This document shows, one piece after another, positions 40,501 to 49,343 of a stretch of 64,000 nt of DNA. The notes under the pieces were generated by a model. It worked only from the letters and a program-made list of their open reading frames with translations, was not told the DNA's origin and made no database searches. The first letter of the stretch is position 1. Every line of letters starts with the position of its first letter. A program made the position numbers and the translations under genes. The DNA is from Debaryomyces hansenii CBS767 (Eukaryota > Ascomycota > Pichiomycetes > Serinales > Debaryomycetaceae). The DNA is taken from NCBI RefSeq assembly GCF_000006445.2, contig NC_006046.2, positions 1,178,001 to 1,242,000 on the forward strand. Direction: 5' to 3'.

Positions 40501-43500
40501 GTATCGATTTGAAGCTAGTATTACAGGGATACTCCTTGCTGAGATAGTACTTCGTCTTGGTTTTCATTTTCCAAATTGGAGATTATTTTTCATCTCCAGA
40601 AGAAATTGTTTTGATTTATTCTTAGCTGTCATTACAACAATAATTATCATTGGGCCAATCAAAGAAAAGCTAGGCCATGCTTATTATTGGTTGACCATCT
40701 TCCAATTATTGAGATTCTATAGGGTGGTCTTGGCTACAAATATAACAAGAAAGCTCTGGTTGAAGATAATGGGTAATTTCAAAGCGATTTTTGATTTAAC
40801 ATTGTTCTTTTTCATTCTTACATTCTTAGCTAGCATTATCACTTCCAGGTTTTTCGAAGGCACTATACCGAAGGATGAACTTGATGATATTGATTTTCCA
40901 ATGCATACTCTACCAAATGCGTTTATTGCTCTTTATGTTATTACATCAACAGAAAATTGGACAGATATTTTATATGCTCTACAGGAATTCTCTTCGACAA
41001 CGTCTTCGAGAGCTTTTGGTGCAATGCTTTTAATAGGGTGGTTTATAATATCCAATATGGTTATTTTGAATATTTTTATTGCGGTTATTGCTAGAACTTT
41101 AGAAGTGTCTGAAGAAGGTAAGAGAAAACAACAGCTAATTCAATTTATCGACAATATGACAGAAAGGTTACAAAATCTAGAACATGAGCCAGGAATGTTG
41201 ACAAAAATGAAGAATAAATTATTTGGAAAGAGAGGCGTAAAGCATGAATTAGAGAAGGCTGTTGTTAATTTGCTTTTGAGTGGTACCGCGGTAAATGATT
41301 TTTTAGAGACAGAAGCTAATGACGACGATGTAAATGATGATACAGAAATTAAAAACTTACCCAATTCTTCTTGGAAAAGATGGTTTCAGGTTAATTATTG
41401 GCGTACAAAAAGTTTTTTTAGAAACCCATTCTATGCATCGAAAAGTAAGAAACCTGAAATTACCAATTTTGATCCTGCTCATTTTGCACAAAACATTATT
41501 TCAGAGAGAAATATACTTATTTCAAAACAGAATAAATTCTTGAAAGAAAATCCAAAATTCAATAACGTTTTTTACGTCATGGGGCCACGTCATAGACTAA
41601 GAAGAATGTGCCAACGTCTTGTTAAGTCTAGTTATGGTGAAAGAATTGACGGAGTAGAACCAAATAAAACAGTTTCTGAAACTTTCATAGTGGTAATGTT
41701 TTTAGCTACGATAGGATTGGTTGTTACAGCCTGTTATCTTACACCATTATTCAGGAAAGAAATGACTTCCAAATATGGCTATATGAATTTCACATTTTTT
41801 CTTGAAATTGGGTTTGTTGCGTTATTCACAATTGAATTCTTTATTCGAATTATTGCGGATGGATTGATATTTACACCTAATGCCTACTTGAGATCTTCTT
41901 GGAATTTTATTGATGTAATAGTCTTAATTTCATTATGGATTGAGTTAATTGCTACTTTAAAAAATGATGGAAATCTATCTAGGATTGTTAGAGGATTGAA
42001 AGCCTTAAGAACCTTGAGACTTTTGACTATTAGTGAAACTGCAAAAAATAATTTCCATAATACTATTATTTCAGGATTCTGGAAAATTATTAATGCTGCC
42101 ATCATTTCTCTTTGTTTATTATTCCCTTTCGCAATTTGGGGTTTAAACATTTTCAATGGTAGATTAGGATATTGCATTGACGGTGAATCTTATGAATCGG
42201 GTTGCATTCATGAATATGAGAATCAAGTATTTAATTGGAATGTTATGAGTCCTAACGTGTATACTAATCCGTACTTGGAATTTGATGATTTTGGAACTTC
42301 CTTCTCATCATTGTTTCAAATTATTTCGTTAGAGGGATGGGTGGATTTATTATTGGATGTGATGAAAATTACGGGTGTTGGCACCCCACCTGAAGATTTT
42401 GCATCCCCGTTTAATGGCTTTTTTGTTGTCTTATTTAACTTTACGAGTATTGTATTTATTTTGACGTTATTCGTCTCGGTTATTATCAGTAACTATTCAA
42501 AGACCACTGGTAGGGCATATATGACGAAAGACCAAATTTCTTGGTATCAGGTCAAGAAATTCTTAGTACAGGTTAGGCCTTCAAAAAGAAAGGACTTTAA
42601 TCTGTTATCCTTCTTTCAGAAATTTTGCTACTCCATGACTGTGGAAAAAAATACGTATTGGCATGAGACATTGAATTTTGTTTTGCTAATGCATGTATTG
42701 GCTTTGTTATTAGAATGCTTCCCTTCGTATGATGGGTTAGATACATTCAGAGCTGTGATTTATATGATTACAGCGCTGTTGTTTTTGATTAATGCACTTA
42801 TGTTATTTATTGGACAAGGTGCCAGGACTTTCATTAGATATAAATGGAATGTCTTTAATCTTGTTGTTTCTTCAGGAGCATTCTTGACTACAATTATTGC
42901 ATTTTTTGTGAGTTCGGAAAATCCATTCCTCAATTTCAATAAATTGTTCTTGGTAGGTATTTTAACGTTTATTATTCCTAGAAGCAATAGATTGAGTGAA
43001 TTGTTGAGGTTTGCTTCGGCTAGTTTACCTACATTGCTATCTTTATCGTTCACGTGGATTATTGTCTTCTTGGTCTTTGCTATAGCTATGAATCAAATTT
43101 TTGGATTAACGAAAGTGGGTCCTAATACGTCGAATAATATCAACTTGAGGTCAGTTCCAAAAGCCCTAATTTTGCTTTTTAGGTGTAGTTTTGGGGAAGG
43201 TTGGAACTTTATTATGGACGATTTTGCATTAGTTGAACCATATTGCTCATCAATCGATAGTATGGATGATAATGATTGTGGTAGTAGGCAATATGCTTAT
43301 ATTTTGTTTATGCTGTGGAATGTGGTATCGATGTACATATTTTTGAATATGTTCGTTTCATTGATTATTGATAGTTTCAGTTACATTAATAATAGGTCTT
43401 CATACAGCCATTTAATTAAGCGAGAGGAGATACGAAAGTTTAAAAGGGCGTGGCAGAAATTTGATCCAGAAGGATCGGGATATATCAGGCCATTTGATTT

Positions 43501-44533
43501 ACCAAGATTTTTGCATTCATTGGATGGTGCTTTAGCCTTTCATTTTTACTCAGGTTCACTTGAAATTCCTGTATTATGTCGCCAATGGTTCAAACGTAAT
43601 CAAAAAGATGATCCATATGATATAACTGTGAATTATAAAGCAATTGATCAAACCTTAAGTTTAATGGATGTTCCTAGGATTAGGGAGAGACGCAAAGCGT
43701 ACGAAAGATTCATGGAAGAAGCTATCATGAATATGGAACTTAATGGTGATCCTGGAATTTCATTTACTAGAATTATCTTGCAGTTACCATTGTATGCATC
43801 ATTTGAAGCTGGCCAGTGTCTTAACTTGATTGACTTCTTGGACCGTCGTCTTTTGGTGCAAAAAGTCGAAAAAAGATTACATACTAAGAGGGTATATGAA
43901 ACAATCGCTTCATACGCATGTCGCTGGAAATATGTTAACAATAGGAACCAAGGTATTAGAGATACTAATATAGATTTCAGCAACGGGATTAAAAGAAATA
44001 GCTATTTAGCTAATGAAAACTTGGAAGTTAATGCCCCTTCTATATTTGTTACGGATACCAATGACAGCTATGATTCGTTTGATAAGGAGGAAGATGAGAC
44101 AGTTCCCTTAACAAAGTCTGCAGGTTATATGGAAGAGGATGATAATGAAAATGGTGGGACAACAAGTGGAGTATATGTTCCAAAATCACCATTGCATATT
44201 TACAACTCCAGAAACAGAGCACATAATCATGAATCCCCAGAAAAAAAGCCTAAAAGTAAAACACCGCCGAAGTTATATATTCAAATACCGACATCACACA
44301 TGAGATCAGGAGGTACAAGTCCTACGAGTCCTATTGATGATGCGATTAATATATCACCGTTTTTAAACTCTGCTAAGATCGATGATGACACATTGACTGA
44401 AGCTAACGTTTCCTTGATAGATCTTTCGAATCTTAGTGAGACATTAGAGAATTCTCAATGGGGTGATGCATTCAGAGAAGTTCAATCAGATAGAAAAACT
44501 GAAAATAATAAGGATGCAAATAAAGAGGAATAG
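37553..44533 (+). CDS. CCH1: High-affinity voltage-gated calcium channel Cch1
   Basis: A 2326-residue four-domain channel; the ATG at 37553 (MDQGIGQPHPD) is used because the frame opens with TTG. About 430 disordered N-terminal residues precede domain I. The four pore loops are seen: SANTFTD (near 40110), STENWTD (near 40947), SLEGWVD (near 42328) and FGEGWNF (near 43193). This is the N/E/E/E filter typical of fungal Cch1. S4-like Arg/Lys repeats are present (RALSCLRILRLCNL; RIVRGLKALRTLRLL). A C-terminal EF-hand-like stretch reads FDPEGSGYIRPFDLPRFL. With Mid1 it mediates calcium influx on mating, ER or cell-wall stress. Confidence 0.97.
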   Translation: MDQGIGQPHPDIYVRSPSEDLLDGNASRTMFGEIRTSLRLSSIGDAESIQSFRTGMSQRRRRPSTKKSSSTGKSSETLSLKMQKNHNTSGPNTPVIEETSFINKATKEHNFEALKEGLGFALGTAETGANWFPVTPDPKSGSEKNQNGSSDNLSQDLTSATDEGYTDTIQLDNLSTGRINNHFNRDTNKSAYLSPFDDPTHYQPDYGPTTPTSDMEFSFNDTTNPDLLEAGHLTPTSGSAPPHSKISNVLTRLSDRIAGNRTGSSPTATSPSKSSRRLSTYSEGESPVSPMRMTLFSQHGSDSASNNNGSDSASNNNNGSDNASNDPHYLPDVTVTDEFQNENYLQGTNASEGLGLFLNKDSYLSTDSLRNNNPQPSPVTSSHNPLLLQLSPEKLDTENNNLRKPIKKGTFTDTRTMYFFGKSLKIFSPQSSVRLLCHKILSNRSTNLLLLVLLVLQTALLSYRQWNPMHLGGYYYAGYNWADYILIVINIVYTIEVFAKIIAYGFIDDHAMFKELGLLYPENDVKIMYSNLKYIKGFLRMLGLLKFAAKRSGDKNIPPQHMKNSFDGLNDSSDDIDVKEINLGEDAPTNTDLPEHKSSNPFVDPSMNIQKKYSDTNLHDETSTNILEEHDSDSLDLVDEPVLDSQRFDVKNTLLLSKPRGRNIDQLHLKRAFLRNSWHRIDFLSMIFFWMSLFLSINEYDSKHHIMLFRALSCLRILRLCNLTTGTTTILTACKVAIPQLIDVSIFICCFWLFFGIIGVQSFKSSFTRQCVWFNPNDSNDTYINEGQYCGSYIGLDGKAMPYILRDGLHSSTKKGFTCPKYSKCISDKNPYGGTVNFDNILQSMELVFVIMSANTFTDLMYDTMNSDNMAACLFFIFAIFILTVWLINVFVAVIVASFTITRREAAEEKKQQKNGNKTWKIFGSANQEVSLHTERLNLLKKQNVFLKYYYKFEFIFVILIFVSLFVQCFRDFNMNNNMRHILYRFEASITGILLAEIVLRLGFHFPNWRLFFISRRNCFDLFLAVITTIIIIGPIKEKLGHAYYWLTIFQLLRFYRVVLATNITRKLWLKIMGNFKAIFDLTLFFFILTFLASIITSRFFEGTIPKDELDDIDFPMHTLPNAFIALYVITSTENWTDILYALQEFSSTTSSRAFGAMLLIGWFIISNMVILNIFIAVIARTLEVSEEGKRKQQLIQFIDNMTERLQNLEHEPGMLTKMKNKLFGKRGVKHELEKAVVNLLLSGTAVNDFLETEANDDDVNDDTEIKNLPNSSWKRWFQVNYWRTKSFFRNPFYASKSKKPEITNFDPAHFAQNIISERNILISKQNKFLKENPKFNNVFYVMGPRHRLRRMCQRLVKSSYGERIDGVEPNKTVSETFIVVMFLATIGLVVTACYLTPLFRKEMTSKYGYMNFTFFLEIGFVALFTIEFFIRIIADGLIFTPNAYLRSSWNFIDVIVLISLWIELIATLKNDGNLSRIVRGLKALRTLRLLTISETAKNNFHNTIISGFWKIINAAIISLCLLFPFAIWGLNIFNGRLGYCIDGESYESGCIHEYENQVFNWNVMSPNVYTNPYLEFDDFGTSFSSLFQIISLEGWVDLLLDVMKITGVGTPPEDFASPFNGFFVVLFNFTSIVFILTLFVSVIISNYSKTTGRAYMTKDQISWYQVKKFLVQVRPSKRKDFNLLSFFQKFCYSMTVEKNTYWHETLNFVLLMHVLALLLECFPSYDGLDTFRAVIYMITALLFLINALMLFIGQGARTFIRYKWNVFNLVVSSGAFLTTIIAFFVSSENPFLNFNKLFLVGILTFIIPRSNRLSELLRFASASLPTLLSLSFTWIIVFLVFAIAMNQIFGLTKVGPNTSNNINLRSVPKALILLFRCSFGEGWNFIMDDFALVEPYCSSIDSMDDNDCGSRQYAYILFMLWNVVSMYIFLNMFVSLIIDSFSYINNRSSYSHLIKREEIRKFKRAWQKFDPEGSGYIRPFDLPRFLHSLDGALAFHFYSGSLEIPVLCRQWFKRNQKDDPYDITVNYKAIDQTLSLMDVPRIRERRKAYERFMEEAIMNMELNGDPGISFTRIILQLPLYASFEAGQCLNLIDFLDRRLLVQKVEKRLHTKRVYETIASYACRWKYVNNRNQGIRDTNIDFSNGIKRNSYLANENLEVNAPSIFVTDTNDSYDSFDKEEDETVPLTKSAGYMEEDDNENGGTTSGVYVPKSPLHIYNSRNRAHNHESPEKKPKSKTPPKLYIQIPTSHMRSGGTSPTSPIDDAINISPFLNSAKIDDDTLTEANVSLIDLSNLSETLENSQWGDAFREVQSDRKTENNKDANKEE
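38450..38530 (+). repeat. Coding tandem repeat GSDSASNNN in CCH1
   Basis: Three consecutive units encode GSDSASNNN, GSDSASNNNN and GSDNASND (27-30 bp each) in the disordered N-terminal part of the channel. The unit boundaries are clear at the nucleotide level. Confidence 0.85.
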
Positions 44534-44621
44534 GATTCTGAAACCTAAAGTTTTACATCATTATATAAACTCATTCAGGAGATTATTTATAATTTCTAAT
44601 ATACACTTTAACTTTATATAA

Positions 44622-46121
44622 TTAATCTGTTTTCATATCATTCAAACCCAAATCTTCATTCATTTCATGAGTTCTTTCAAAGTCTTCAATAATCATATTA
44701 GGATCATTGTCAGGCGCGTAAACATTTTGAATATATGAAGAAGCCATAGGGTCTTCCATCACAACGGTAAATCCAATTTTACCTTCAATAGCATCTTGTA
44801 ATCTAGCAAAGAAGGTTGTCCATCTCGTTTTCGTGGAATTATCCATAGAGTCGGATGTTTGAGAAAACACTCTGGAATGTAATTCTTCGTAAACTTGTGT
44901 CAACAAACCCTCTATAGTAGTAAATCTACCGCCTAATGTACCAGGAGTTAAATCAAGATTTAATTCAGGAATGTTTAAGCCACATGATTCACCCTTCAAA
45001 ATATCTCTGGCCAAATCTTCCGGATCGTTTACCTTTAACGTAACTCTTCTACCTTTTTCAGGAACTTCTCCTCCAGTCTTGACTTCGTTAGACTTATAAC
45101 CACAGTTATCACAAGCGGTAGACATGATGATGACGTCTTTAAAATGAGGAATATTGACAGTCTTCATATGGGTTTCACAAGATTTAAGACATGAAGAGCA
45201 AGTGGCATGGAATGTCTGCACCTCATTATCCATATTTTCAATTTCACTGGTATCAGAAATAAAGCCAGACGCCTTAGGATTAGAGGCCAAAGATGACGAA
45301 ACGTTGCTGGCAGTTGCAGCCTTTTTGTTTTCCGATTCCACTCTACGGTGCTGAGCTACCTCATCGGCCGAAACTAAACCTAAAAAGACATTTTGCTCAG
45401 CAGTTCTGTTGTATTCATACATCGACCACTTGTGAGATGGCTCATCCGGAAGATATTCGATCCACGAGTTACCGGCTGGATCGTCGACAGAAACAGTCAA
45501 TGGCAAAGTATTTGGTTCTGCATTGACGAAGGATTTAATTTTAGAAATAACTTCATTGATTTTCTCGTAAACTTCCGGTTGAAGCTCTTTTCTGGCTTCC
45601 TGGTCCGATTCTAAATCGTCCACCATCTCGTTTAATAACCCTTCAACATTGGATAATTGGCCTCTCTTAGGTGGAATTTCGATATCCAACTCATTGAATT
45701 TGCAGGTAGCTGTTTCCGACTTGACAACCTGTCTGTTAAAATCCTTCTTATTTTCTAACTTCAACACATAACGAGATCCCTTTTCAGAAATCTGGGCTGC
45801 CGGCTGGATTTCTGAATTCTTCAACCCACAGTGTGGACACTCAAACGACATAATAATGATTTCTCTGAAAAATGGAATTCTGGTCAACAACAAACGAGTA
45901 GTCCCGTTCTTGTGACAATTCATACACAATGATTCAATTTCCTGAACTGGGTGTCCTTCGGCATCAGCTGCTCCTGTTTGTCTAACACCGTCTTGCGATG
46001 GCTGTTCAACAGTTTCAACTTGTTCTCCCACATTGGTGAAAAGTTCTTTATTTTCTTCTGACATACTCAAACGCTGTTTTTTCTCTTCTTGATTCGAACC
46101 TTGTTCTTCTGCTCTTTTCAT
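44622..46121 (-). CDS. ZPR1: Zinc-finger protein Zpr1
   Basis: A 499-residue protein with the family's two-fold layout: two C4 zinc fingers, each followed by a conserved beta domain. Finger 1 has CMNC...CPHCG and finger 2 has CSSC...CDNCG, each with an IPxFRE/IPHFKDVIIMS core. Each A domain carries an EKGSRYVLKLENKKD or EKGRRVTLKVNDPED type strand. The N-terminus is charged. It is a known chaperone for eEF1A in yeast. It is convergent with CCH1 (88 bp) and divergent from MET30. Confidence 0.96.
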   Translation of the reverse strand: MKRAEEQGSNQEEKKQRLSMSEENKELFTNVGEQVETVEQPSQDGVRQTGAADAEGHPVQEIESLCMNCHKNGTTRLLLTRIPFFREIIIMSFECPHCGLKNSEIQPAAQISEKGSRYVLKLENKKDFNRQVVKSETATCKFNELDIEIPPKRGQLSNVEGLLNEMVDDLESDQEARKELQPEVYEKINEVISKIKSFVNAEPNTLPLTVSVDDPAGNSWIEYLPDEPSHKWSMYEYNRTAEQNVFLGLVSADEVAQHRRVESENKKAATASNVSSSLASNPKASGFISDTSEIENMDNEVQTFHATCSSCLKSCETHMKTVNIPHFKDVIIMSTACDNCGYKSNEVKTGGEVPEKGRRVTLKVNDPEDLARDILKGESCGLNIPELNLDLTPGTLGGRFTTIEGLLTQVYEELHSRVFSQTSDSMDNSTKTRWTTFFARLQDAIEGKIGFTVVMEDPMASSYIQNVYAPDNDPNMIIEDFERTHEMNEDLGLNDMKTD

Positions 46122-47055
46122 TCTCTTTATACCTTAAGTATATACTCTTCTAGAATGATCCAAGCTCATCTTCGTGAAGAAGAAAAAAAATTTTAGTAAG
46201 CAAGTCACGTGAAAATCGCCAAAATACCCGACCCAGGATTCTTCTACACCCTGGGCACAAGTAATCAAGTAAACGTAGCCAGGCTCAAGACTGGGGTCCA
46301 CTATGGTCAGTCCCGGTTTCAATATGCTCCATTATCGCTTATGTTGTTGTTGTTGGTAATTCACGATTGTGGTGTGTGATAAGAATGCGAACGTCCTTAG
46401 CCACATATTTGCATGGGCAGCCTGACCCTGTAGTTCTATAGAAGCGATGCATACATTGCGTCATGTATAGACTCTAAGTCTCCTATTGTAGCAGGATCAG
46501 GCAAGTCGTAATTGATGCCATACTCGATCTTACTCTAATTATGCCGTGGTGTGCCACACGGTCGGCGTCAACCATAATTAGATATGGCAAGGCAGTGGAA
46601 CCAGCACCAAATTGGTAATGGCGGACACGTATTTCCACACTACGGCTGTCTGTCTCTAGAATAGTTTGGTTCGCAGCACGAGGTCATCAGTGGTTGAACA
46701 TAATAAGCGGTTTTGGGAATCATAACTATGGTGGCAATTTTGTGTAACAAGCCACGGCGTATGATGCCACAGAAATTAGGTAGATTTTTGTATACTTTTG
46801 TTAGCATTTGTCAGTATTGTTTATATATATTAAAGAGTTGCTTACGAAAAGTCGCAAAAGGGTTTCAGGGTGTTGAGCTGCTTATTTTGTTTATTGAGAG
46901 TATTTATTGGGGATAAAAGTACGATAAAATTGCATCGAAACCATTAGGGTTAATTTTAAAATAATTTTGAAGACAATAAACTACGAGGGTTTTATTTGCA
47001 CATAGTAAGAAATAGCTGGATATTAGGGAACCAAAAGATTGGTTTATTATAAGAG
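46122..47055. promoter_or_regulatory. Divergent ZPR1/MET30 promoter with sulfur-type motifs
   Basis: A 934-bp region. CACGTG lies at 46206-46211, 85 bp from the ZPR1 start. GCCACA (TGTGGC on the other strand) occurs at 46400-46405, 46553-46558 and 46766-46771. The last reads CTGTGGC, the core of Met31/Met32 sites. The middle copy lies within the imperfect palindrome CCGTGGTGTGCCACACGG. A sulfur-control role is inferred from MET30 biology. Confidence 0.5.
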
Positions 47056-49059
47056 ATGAATTTACAAGATATTTGCATTCCTAAGGATTCAAAATACGGA
47101 GAGCATCAGGCGCCGCTGCTGTATTCAACCACCGAGAGTTTCGATAATATACTTTCGAGCAGTGTATTGCCACACAAGCAGTCTTCGTCTAGCAATGTGA
47201 ATGGAGAGAGCTCTCTGAGAGTGAATGGACATAATAATCAGATTCAGGGGGATAGTGTTGAGGATGTGAGAGAAATAAATACTGTAACTCAAGCGTCGCA
47301 ATCAGAGGGTAAGGTTTCGGTAGTAACTCCGTTTTTGGTGAAGCATATTAGTGACCAGTCCATGATACCCAAGGACAATTTTCACCGGTATTGCTACAGA
47401 CATAATCCGGATGTGACGTGCAATAAACAGACTGATGAGGTCAAAATGAAGAACATACAGAAACAGATGGAGAAATTGCCATCGAGGGACCAGGAAGCCA
47501 TAAATCACGTATGGTCGATTTTCAGTGCTGCGCCTGACCCGCATAGGTCGTTAATATTACAAGGTTTGTTGAGTCAGTGTTGTTTTCCCCAGTTGTCATT
47601 TATATCGCAAGAGGTGAGTTCATTAATTAAGATTGATTTCATTTCGACCTTGCCAATGGAAATATCATTAAAAATATTGTGTTACCTTGACTGTGCATCG
47701 TTGTGTAACGCAGCACAAGTATCAAGAAAATGGAAATGTCTTGCTGATGATGACCGGGTGTGGCACCACATGTGTGAGCAACATATAGATAGAAAGTGTC
47801 CAAATTGTGGATGGGGTTTGCCGTTAATGCATATGCAAAGAGCGAGACATATGAATAACGATGAACATAATAGCAAAAAGAGAAAGCTTGAGACTGTGGA
47901 GCCGTCAAATGGATCTAACAGTTCGGAAGTGGAATTAGAAATTAAAAAGATGAAGGTTACACAAGACGAACAAGACAAACAACGCAAACTCTTAAAGAAA
48001 AGACCATGGAAATCGGTCTATAGTGAAAGATTTAAGTTGGAAAAGAATTGGCGTAAGGGTATATATAAAATCAAAACGTTTGAAGGTCACACGGATGGAG
48101 TTACATGCTTACAATTTAATAGAAAGTATCTTATGACTGGTTCCTATGATAATACTGTTAAAATTTGGAAAGTGGAGACTGGCGAATGTTTGAGAACCTT
48201 GACTGGACATACGAAGCCAATAAGATCATTGGTATTTGATTCTCAAAAATTGATAACTGGTGGCTTGGATTCTACGATAAAGGTTTGGAACTATCATACT
48301 GGTGAATGCATCTCAACATACAGAGGTCATGACGCGGCTGTAGTGAGTGTTGATTTCCTGAAAAAAACAATTGTTTCCGGTTCAGCTGATCACACGGTCA
48401 AGGTATGGCATGTTGACTCCAGAACTTGTTATACATTAAGGGGACATACAGATTGGGTCAATTCAGTTAAGATTCATCCTTTATCAAACACGGCTTTCAG
48501 CGCTTCTGATGATACCACCATTAGAATGTGGGACTTGCAAAATAACCAATGTTTAAGAATTTTTGGAGGAGTCGATAACAACGGGCATTTGGGTCATGTG
48601 CAATGTGTGATCCCATTAATTTATAAGGATAAATTAATACAAGATAATAATGAGAGCGATGGAGAAAATAATGAAGGTATTACCCACAATAATTTAAATG
48701 CCAATCAGGAAGATCTTAATGAAGAGATCAATAATACCCAATTAGCTGACAATAAAAATTATCCAACACATTTATTGACTTCATCTCTAGATAACACAAT
48801 TAAACTTTGGGATGTTAAAACAGGTAAGTGCATTAGAACTCAGTTTGGTCATATTGAAGGAGTGTGGTCTATTAGTGCTGATACATTTAGAATTATCAGT
48901 GGTGCCCATGATAGGTTAATTAAGGTATGGGATTTACAAAATGGTAAATGTTTACATACCTTTGGAAATAATTCGATTGTTAGTTGTGTTGGTTTAAGTG
49001 ATTCAAGATTTGCAGCGGCTTTGGAAAATGGGTGTGTTAAAATGTACTGTTTTGATTAA
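47056..49059 (+). CDS. MET30: F-box/WD40 ubiquitin ligase receptor Met30
   Basis: A 667-residue SCF substrate receptor. The F-box lies around 195-245 (LPMEISLKILCYLDCASLCN, then AAQVSRKWKCLADDDRVWHHMC). A propeller of about eight WD repeats follows from residue 340 (EGHTDGVTC, TGSYDNTVKIWK, SGSADHTVKVWHVDS) to the end. A short acidic Asn-rich loop (48646-48765) breaks the propeller between repeats. SCF-Met30 ubiquitinates Met4 and coordinates sulfur use and cell cycle with heavy-metal stress. The N-terminal MNLQDICIPKDSKYGEHQAPLL region and KCPNCGWGLPLM after the F-box fit the family. Confidence 0.95.
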   Translation: MNLQDICIPKDSKYGEHQAPLLYSTTESFDNILSSSVLPHKQSSSSNVNGESSLRVNGHNNQIQGDSVEDVREINTVTQASQSEGKVSVVTPFLVKHISDQSMIPKDNFHRYCYRHNPDVTCNKQTDEVKMKNIQKQMEKLPSRDQEAINHVWSIFSAAPDPHRSLILQGLLSQCCFPQLSFISQEVSSLIKIDFISTLPMEISLKILCYLDCASLCNAAQVSRKWKCLADDDRVWHHMCEQHIDRKCPNCGWGLPLMHMQRARHMNNDEHNSKKRKLETVEPSNGSNSSEVELEIKKMKVTQDEQDKQRKLLKKRPWKSVYSERFKLEKNWRKGIYKIKTFEGHTDGVTCLQFNRKYLMTGSYDNTVKIWKVETGECLRTLTGHTKPIRSLVFDSQKLITGGLDSTIKVWNYHTGECISTYRGHDAAVVSVDFLKKTIVSGSADHTVKVWHVDSRTCYTLRGHTDWVNSVKIHPLSNTAFSASDDTTIRMWDLQNNQCLRIFGGVDNNGHLGHVQCVIPLIYKDKLIQDNNESDGENNEGITHNNLNANQEDLNEEINNTQLADNKNYPTHLLTSSLDNTIKLWDVKTGKCIRTQFGHIEGVWSISADTFRIISGAHDRLIKVWDLQNGKCLHTFGNNSIVSCVGLSDSRFAAALENGCVKMYCFD

Positions 49060-49343
49060 TGCAAGGGAATGTTCACTGAACAACTAGAATTGAAACGGAG
49101 TTCTAATATTTATGGATAGTTTACTATTTAGTTTGATTTAGTATTATTTGTTTAGATGGTCTTAAACAATAAAATTTAATTTTATTAAGCATATATGTAG
49201 GAGATCTATAAAACATGTTTGGAATTGAAACAAAGAATAAAATGCTGCAGAAAAGAAATATTAACCAATAGTTCTATAATTAAGCCAGTTAAATAAAAAA
49301 AAGAAATGTTGGAGCTACAGCGACCGGTGCAAACCGCCAATGC

